Assembly: GCA_937873155.1 (NCBI GenBank)
Contig: CALMVZ010000003.1
Location: 62,001-126,000, forward strand
Origin: an uncultured Bacteroidota bacterium
GTDB taxonomy: Bacteria > Bacteroidota > Bacteroidia > B-17B0 > Aurantibacillaceae
DNA length: 64,000 nucleotides
Reading direction: 5' to 3'
Both the position numbers and the translations under genes were made by a program. Positions 61,124-64,000 of the stretch are shown here, in pieces; the first letter of the stretch is position 1, and the number at the start of each line of letters is the position of its first letter. Under the pieces are notes generated by a model. That model ran no database searches, was not told the DNA's origin, and saw only the letters and a list, made by a program, of their open reading frames with translations.

Positions 61124-61139
61124 TAGGTAAAAATACCTA
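61124..61139. promoter_or_regulatory. TAGGT-AAAAAT-ACCTA palindrome, site 1
   Basis: Arms TAGGT and ACCTA, 6-base spacer. The core GGTAAAAATACC equals 51257-51268. Upstream of the 48-residue ORF by 77 bases. Confidence 0.7.
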
Positions 61140-61313
61140 TTCGATTAACAAATACTTAACAATCTAAAGGTGGCATTGATCAAAAGAATAAATCACCTCT
61201 GAGAAACAAGAAATAAAGATATTCTAAAACCGGCTATAACCTTTAAATATCATTTCCATAACTACATTTTGAAGGTCTGGCTAAATTTAAAGCGGATTTT
61301 GAAGCAATTTTCC

Positions 61314-61329
61314 TAGGTATAAACACCTA
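61314..61329. promoter_or_regulatory. TAGGT-ATAAAC-ACCTA palindrome, site 2
   Basis: Same arms and spacer length, extended by C on one side and G on the other (CTAGGT...ACCTAG). Confidence 0.7.
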
Positions 61330-61359
61330 GTCTTTTTAAAAATGTGGATAAAAATAAAG

Positions 61360-61375
61360 TAGGTAAAAACACCTA
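61360..61375. promoter_or_regulatory. TAGGT-AAAAAC-ACCTA palindrome, site 3
   Basis: Same arms and spacer; centre 46 bases from site 2 and 236 bases from site 1. Confidence 0.7.
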
Positions 61376-61531
61376 GTTATTTTTTTTATCTGATTAGTTT
61401 TCAGGATAGTTATTTTAAATTACTTTTTATAAGGTTGATCAGGTAATTAACAATAGGCAATATTTCTTGAAAAATAAAGTATAATTGTTTAACTAAAACC
61501 TTAATAAATAAAAATTAATATCTGTTAAGTG

Positions 61532-63307
61532 ATGATGAAAATTATTTATTGTTTTTTGAAGGAAATAAATCCTTTTTTAAATGGACGGTCATGTTACACT
61601 CTTTTAATTTTTTGCTTTTGCAATTCAGCTTTTTCGCAAATTACATTAAATGCACCGGTATTTCAGGATACTTATGTGACTAACGCTAGTTCTTTTCCGG
61701 CAGCTCCAACTTTGCAAATGAGCGAATGGTTTTTAAATAAAAGAAAAGGAGCAATTCAATTTGATCTTTCTTCAATTCCTTATGGTTCAAAAATAATTTC
61801 AGCCGATTTTATTTTTGAAGGCATGGCTGCAACAGGTTCCGCCGCTCAAAGACAATTCGAAATTCAGTTTACGCCTTTTACTTGGAATCAAACGGGTCTA
61901 ACATACGGTTCAACACCGTGGTCCAACCCAAGTACAGGAGGAATAAGTGATATGCCGGCCGGCATTGTTGTAACAATGAATACTGCTCCAGTTTCTTTTA
62001 ATATAAATGTCACTACACATGTCGATTATATGGTGTGTAGAAAACTACAGTATGGATGGATGCTTGAAAAAAAATTTGGTGCACCGGGAGTTCTGTCAAT
62101 GGCGAGTAACGATTATTTGCCAATCACTTCGCGTCCAAAATTAGTTGTTGTTTATTACCCTCCGGTTGATGTTACGGTTGCTACCATACCGGCTTCAGGA
62201 CCAACTGCAGCAGATGGATCTGCAGATATAACAGTAGTAGGTGGTTCGGGTAGTTTTAATTACCAGTGGTATGATGCGTTAGGATCACCTCTAGTTGCCA
62301 CTCAGGATATTTCAGCTATTAATCCGGGTTTATACAAACTGCAAATAACGGATGTGTTGTCTTCAGAGATATTTAAATATTATGTTGTAGTTGGAGACCT
62401 TCAAAATTCTGTTATAATTAATATCCAGCCTGAGGAACTTTTTGGTAATGATGCGAATGTCAGAGGAGCTATTTCTCTATCATTAGGTCCGCCGGCTGCC
62501 GAACCATTTAGAAATTACCCAACTGATAACTTTCTTAGATCCGGGTTAAATGGAATAATTAACCCTTACGACTCGTACTTGAAGTTTAGTTATTTAGGAT
62601 TGGAAGAGTATAACAATATATCCATTGAAAGTGCCACATTGAGTTTATTTGGTAATGGCCATTCTAATCAAGGCCGGGGAACTAATTTCAAGCTCAAGCG
62701 TGTCACACAATTATGGTTTGAAAATTGTGTTACCAACGTAAATCAACCTTCTAGTACTACTATCTCTGAAAAAGACATTAATCCTGGTCCAACCTCCGTG
62801 AGTCCTGATGTTATACGTGATATTACTGATTTTGTGGTTTATCATAGCCAGTTTCCAAATCAGAATTACGGCTATATGATTGATTGGTACCCAACCGGAA
62901 CAGGTCCTTCAGGTCCAAATAACTACGTGAATTTTCATTCATCCAGCTCTGCCACAACCACTAAACGTCCGATGCTTTCTGTAAAATTTAGAATAAGAAA
63001 GGACTTTGCGGAGTTAAAAGATAAGCCAGATGGAAGCCTTTATAATGTATTCGGTCTTCTTAAGTTCAGGTATAATGAAGATTACGCAGATACCGATGGC
63101 AAATTGAAATATACAATCTACAAATTGTCAGATAATCAACCGTTGGTAACCCAGGTTATTCATCCTTTAAATGTGCAATTCGGTGATAACCGATATGTAA
63201 TTAATTTGAATAGTGTGATTTCTGGTGGGCTGGCTCCTTCGGAATATATGCTTGAAGTTGTAAACGAAAAAAACGAAAAATCCTTTTTAAGATTTAAACT
63301 TAACTAA
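61532..63307 (+). CDS. Secreted DNRLRE/CBM96-repeat protein
   Basis: 591 residues from the ATG at 61532 (a GTG precedes it). Signal peptide (LLIFCFCNSAFSQ, about residue 36). First DNRLRE-type beta domain (about 38-205): VFQDTYVTNAS, GAIQFDLSSIPYGSKIISADF, FTPFTWNQTGLTYGSTPWSNP. A short SprB/PKD-like repeat follows (about 220-290, PTAADGSADITVVGGSGSFNYQW). A second DNRLRE domain (about 295-490): ESATLSLFGNG, FKLKRVTQLWFENCVT. The last about 100 residues are a different beta domain of unknown type. Probably surface polysaccharide binding. Confidence 0.82.
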   Translation: MMKIIYCFLKEINPFLNGRSCYTLLIFCFCNSAFSQITLNAPVFQDTYVTNASSFPAAPTLQMSEWFLNKRKGAIQFDLSSIPYGSKIISADFIFEGMAATGSAAQRQFEIQFTPFTWNQTGLTYGSTPWSNPSTGGISDMPAGIVVTMNTAPVSFNINVTTHVDYMVCRKLQYGWMLEKKFGAPGVLSMASNDYLPITSRPKLVVVYYPPVDVTVATIPASGPTAADGSADITVVGGSGSFNYQWYDALGSPLVATQDISAINPGLYKLQITDVLSSEIFKYYVVVGDLQNSVIINIQPEELFGNDANVRGAISLSLGPPAAEPFRNYPTDNFLRSGLNGIINPYDSYLKFSYLGLEEYNNISIESATLSLFGNGHSNQGRGTNFKLKRVTQLWFENCVTNVNQPSSTTISEKDINPGPTSVSPDVIRDITDFVVYHSQFPNQNYGYMIDWYPTGTGPSGPNNYVNFHSSSSATTTKRPMLSVKFRIRKDFAELKDKPDGSLYNVFGLLKFRYNEDYADTDGKLKYTIYKLSDNQPLVTQVIHPLNVQFGDNRYVINLNSVISGGLAPSEYMLEVVNEKNEKSFLRFKLN

Positions 63308-63310
63308 ATT

Positions 63311-63856
63311 ATGAGTACCAAACGATTTATAATACAAAATGTTATTTTGGTTATTGTTGTAACAGGCAGCTTGTTCACTTACAAGTTCTTTTTTGAGAAA
63401 AAAGTAGCAATGGTTAACCTAGGTGAAGTATACAAAAAATTCGAGTATACTTCGGTAATGGAGAAAAAAGCAGAACTAACAATGAATGCCAGGAACAACA
63501 TACTTGACAGCATGAAACTTGACCTTGAAACTGATTATAGGAGAATCAAATCAATGGCAAATTCAAGTGATGAAATAAAAAAAGCTGAAGTAGAACAGTT
63601 CACCATTAAGCGCCAGGAATTCCTTGATAGAAAAGGGAGCTTTGAAAAGAGCAATACTGAAATGATGGAGCAATATGAAAAACAGATCTGGACGCAGATC
63701 AACAAGTACATTGAAGATTACGGAAAGGAAAAAGGTGTAGGAATTATTGTGGGAGGCAATGGTAGTGGTAATGTAATGTATTCCGATGATTCGTTCGACC
63801 TGACGGAAGACGTTGTAGCTTATATAAATTCTAAATATAAAGGCATTGATAACTAG
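63311..63856 (+). CDS. OmpH/Skp-like periplasmic protein
   Basis: 181 residues. N-terminal membrane anchor or signal (IQNVILVIVVTGSLFTYKFFF), then the OmpH start VAMVNLGEVYKKFEY, a long charged coiled coil (about 50-140) and the closing VGIIVGGNGSGNVMYSD...DLTEDVVAYINSKY. Skp-family proteins chaperone outer-membrane proteins; the form here keeps an uncleaved-looking anchor. It follows the DNRLRE gene by 3 bases and overlaps the next gene, so the three form one unit. Confidence 0.85.
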   Translation: MSTKRFIIQNVILVIVVTGSLFTYKFFFEKKVAMVNLGEVYKKFEYTSVMEKKAELTMNARNNILDSMKLDLETDYRRIKSMANSSDEIKKAEVEQFTIKRQEFLDRKGSFEKSNTEMMEQYEKQIWTQINKYIEDYGKEKGVGIIVGGNGSGNVMYSDDSFDLTEDVVAYINSKYKGIDN

Positions 63857-64000
63857 AAAAAATATTATTTATGTTGGTTTTCTATTGGTCTGCTTGTCTG
63901 GCTGTCATCAAAACGCCCGGGTTTTTAATTTGCATGATTATGTGAATGCGGTGGCAGATTGTGGTCTTGTATCGACAAAAGAATTTGGTAAGATAAATTT
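63846..64000 (+). CDS. Lipoprotein N-terminus, runs off the window
   Basis: Open from a TTG at 63846 to the right edge. It encodes ITRKNIIYVGFLLVCLSGC, a standard lipoprotein signal with lipobox LSGC, followed by HQNARVFNLHDYVNAVADCG. It overlaps the OmpH-like stop by 11 bases. No ATG or GTG start is in frame earlier, so TTG is the best choice. Role cannot be judged from 51 residues. Confidence 0.65.
   Translation, partial: MITRKNIIYVGFLLVCLSGCHQNARVFNLHDYVNAVADCGLVSTKEFGKIN

Larger units (their letters stand above)
61048..61528. other. AT-rich divergent regulatory spacer
   Basis: No ORF longer than a few codons on either strand. It holds three copies of a TAGGT-N6-ACCTA palindrome (61124, 61314, 61360) and lies between the leftward phosphatase operon and the rightward DNRLRE gene, so it is likely a shared control region. 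No promoter box of the TAnnTTTG type is clear. Confidence 0.7.

Noticed and set aside
1-64000. tRNA, rRNA, CRISPR array, insertion sequence or origin
   Set aside because: I looked in all spacers over about 80 bases and saw no cloverleaf with TTCGANNC, no regularly spaced direct repeats of CRISPR type, and no transposase frame.

Overview
The window reads as chromosomal DNA of a Bacteroidota (order not resolved). Evidence: three proteins with type IX secretion (T9SS) Por-type C-terminal domains and one with a gliding-motility-associated (type B) C-terminal domain; a PorP/SprF membrane protein; signal peptides ending in AQ; LytS/LytTR regulation; no Shine-Dalgarno pattern; and -7 boxes of the form TAnnTTTG, the known Bacteroidota housekeeping promoter element, before many genes. 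I see no rRNA, tRNA, CRISPR array, transposase or prophage.

Layout. 1-4.4 kb: end of a secreted FG-GAP/VCBS protein, a LytS/LytTR pair, small secreted proteins and a DUF2200 protein. 4.4-10.1 kb: a leftward inorganic-carbon/anion operon (USP-like protein, SulP transporter, bestrophin, beta-carbonic anhydrase) downstream of an OmpR-type two-component system. 10.2-17.5 kb: S9 oligopeptidase, a heptamer repeat abutting a start codon, a Doc/antitoxin pair, a T9SS-exported esterase and a run of tiny genes. 17.5-25 kb: rhlE, GSCFA, cca, porP/sprF, PrsW-like protease and the rpsF-rpsR-rplI operon. 25-35 kb: an AddB-like nuclease, EamA transporter, cysteine desulfurase, a large type B T9SS protein, thyA and frr. 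35-40 kb: PKD protein, a TonB-dependent receptor and two small His/Cys-bearing proteins that look like a metal locus. 40-49.6 kb: msrB, a YfiR-domain lipoprotein, sucC, panB, a membrane-redoxin-PAS-SpoIIE fusion, a GAF histidine kinase and an S1/P1 nuclease. 49.6-52 kb: a second bestrophin/carbonic anhydrase pair, divergent from a TetR regulator across a palindrome-rich spacer. 52-57 kb: COQ7-like and GNAT proteins, a GDCCVxxC protein and a T9SS subtilisin. 57-61 kb: a leftward operon of a truncated 48-residue ORF, a PhoD-like phosphatase, a membrane protein of unknown function and an amidohydrolase. 61.5-64 kb: a DNRLRE-repeat secreted protein, an OmpH/Skp-like protein and the start of a lipoprotein.

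Most interesting points: (1) two paralogous bestrophin/carbonic anhydrase modules, one with a SulP transporter and one with its own TetR regulator; (2) three copies of a palindrome TAGGT-N6-ACCTA in the 61 kb divergent spacer, whose 12-base core GGTAAAAATACC recurs exactly in the TetR spacer at 51 kb; (3) the redoxin-PAS-SpoIIE fusion; (4) the phosphatase/membrane/amidohydrolase operon; (5) several dispersed intergenic repeat families, one lying inside a coding gene. Everything here was read by eye; no similarity search was run.
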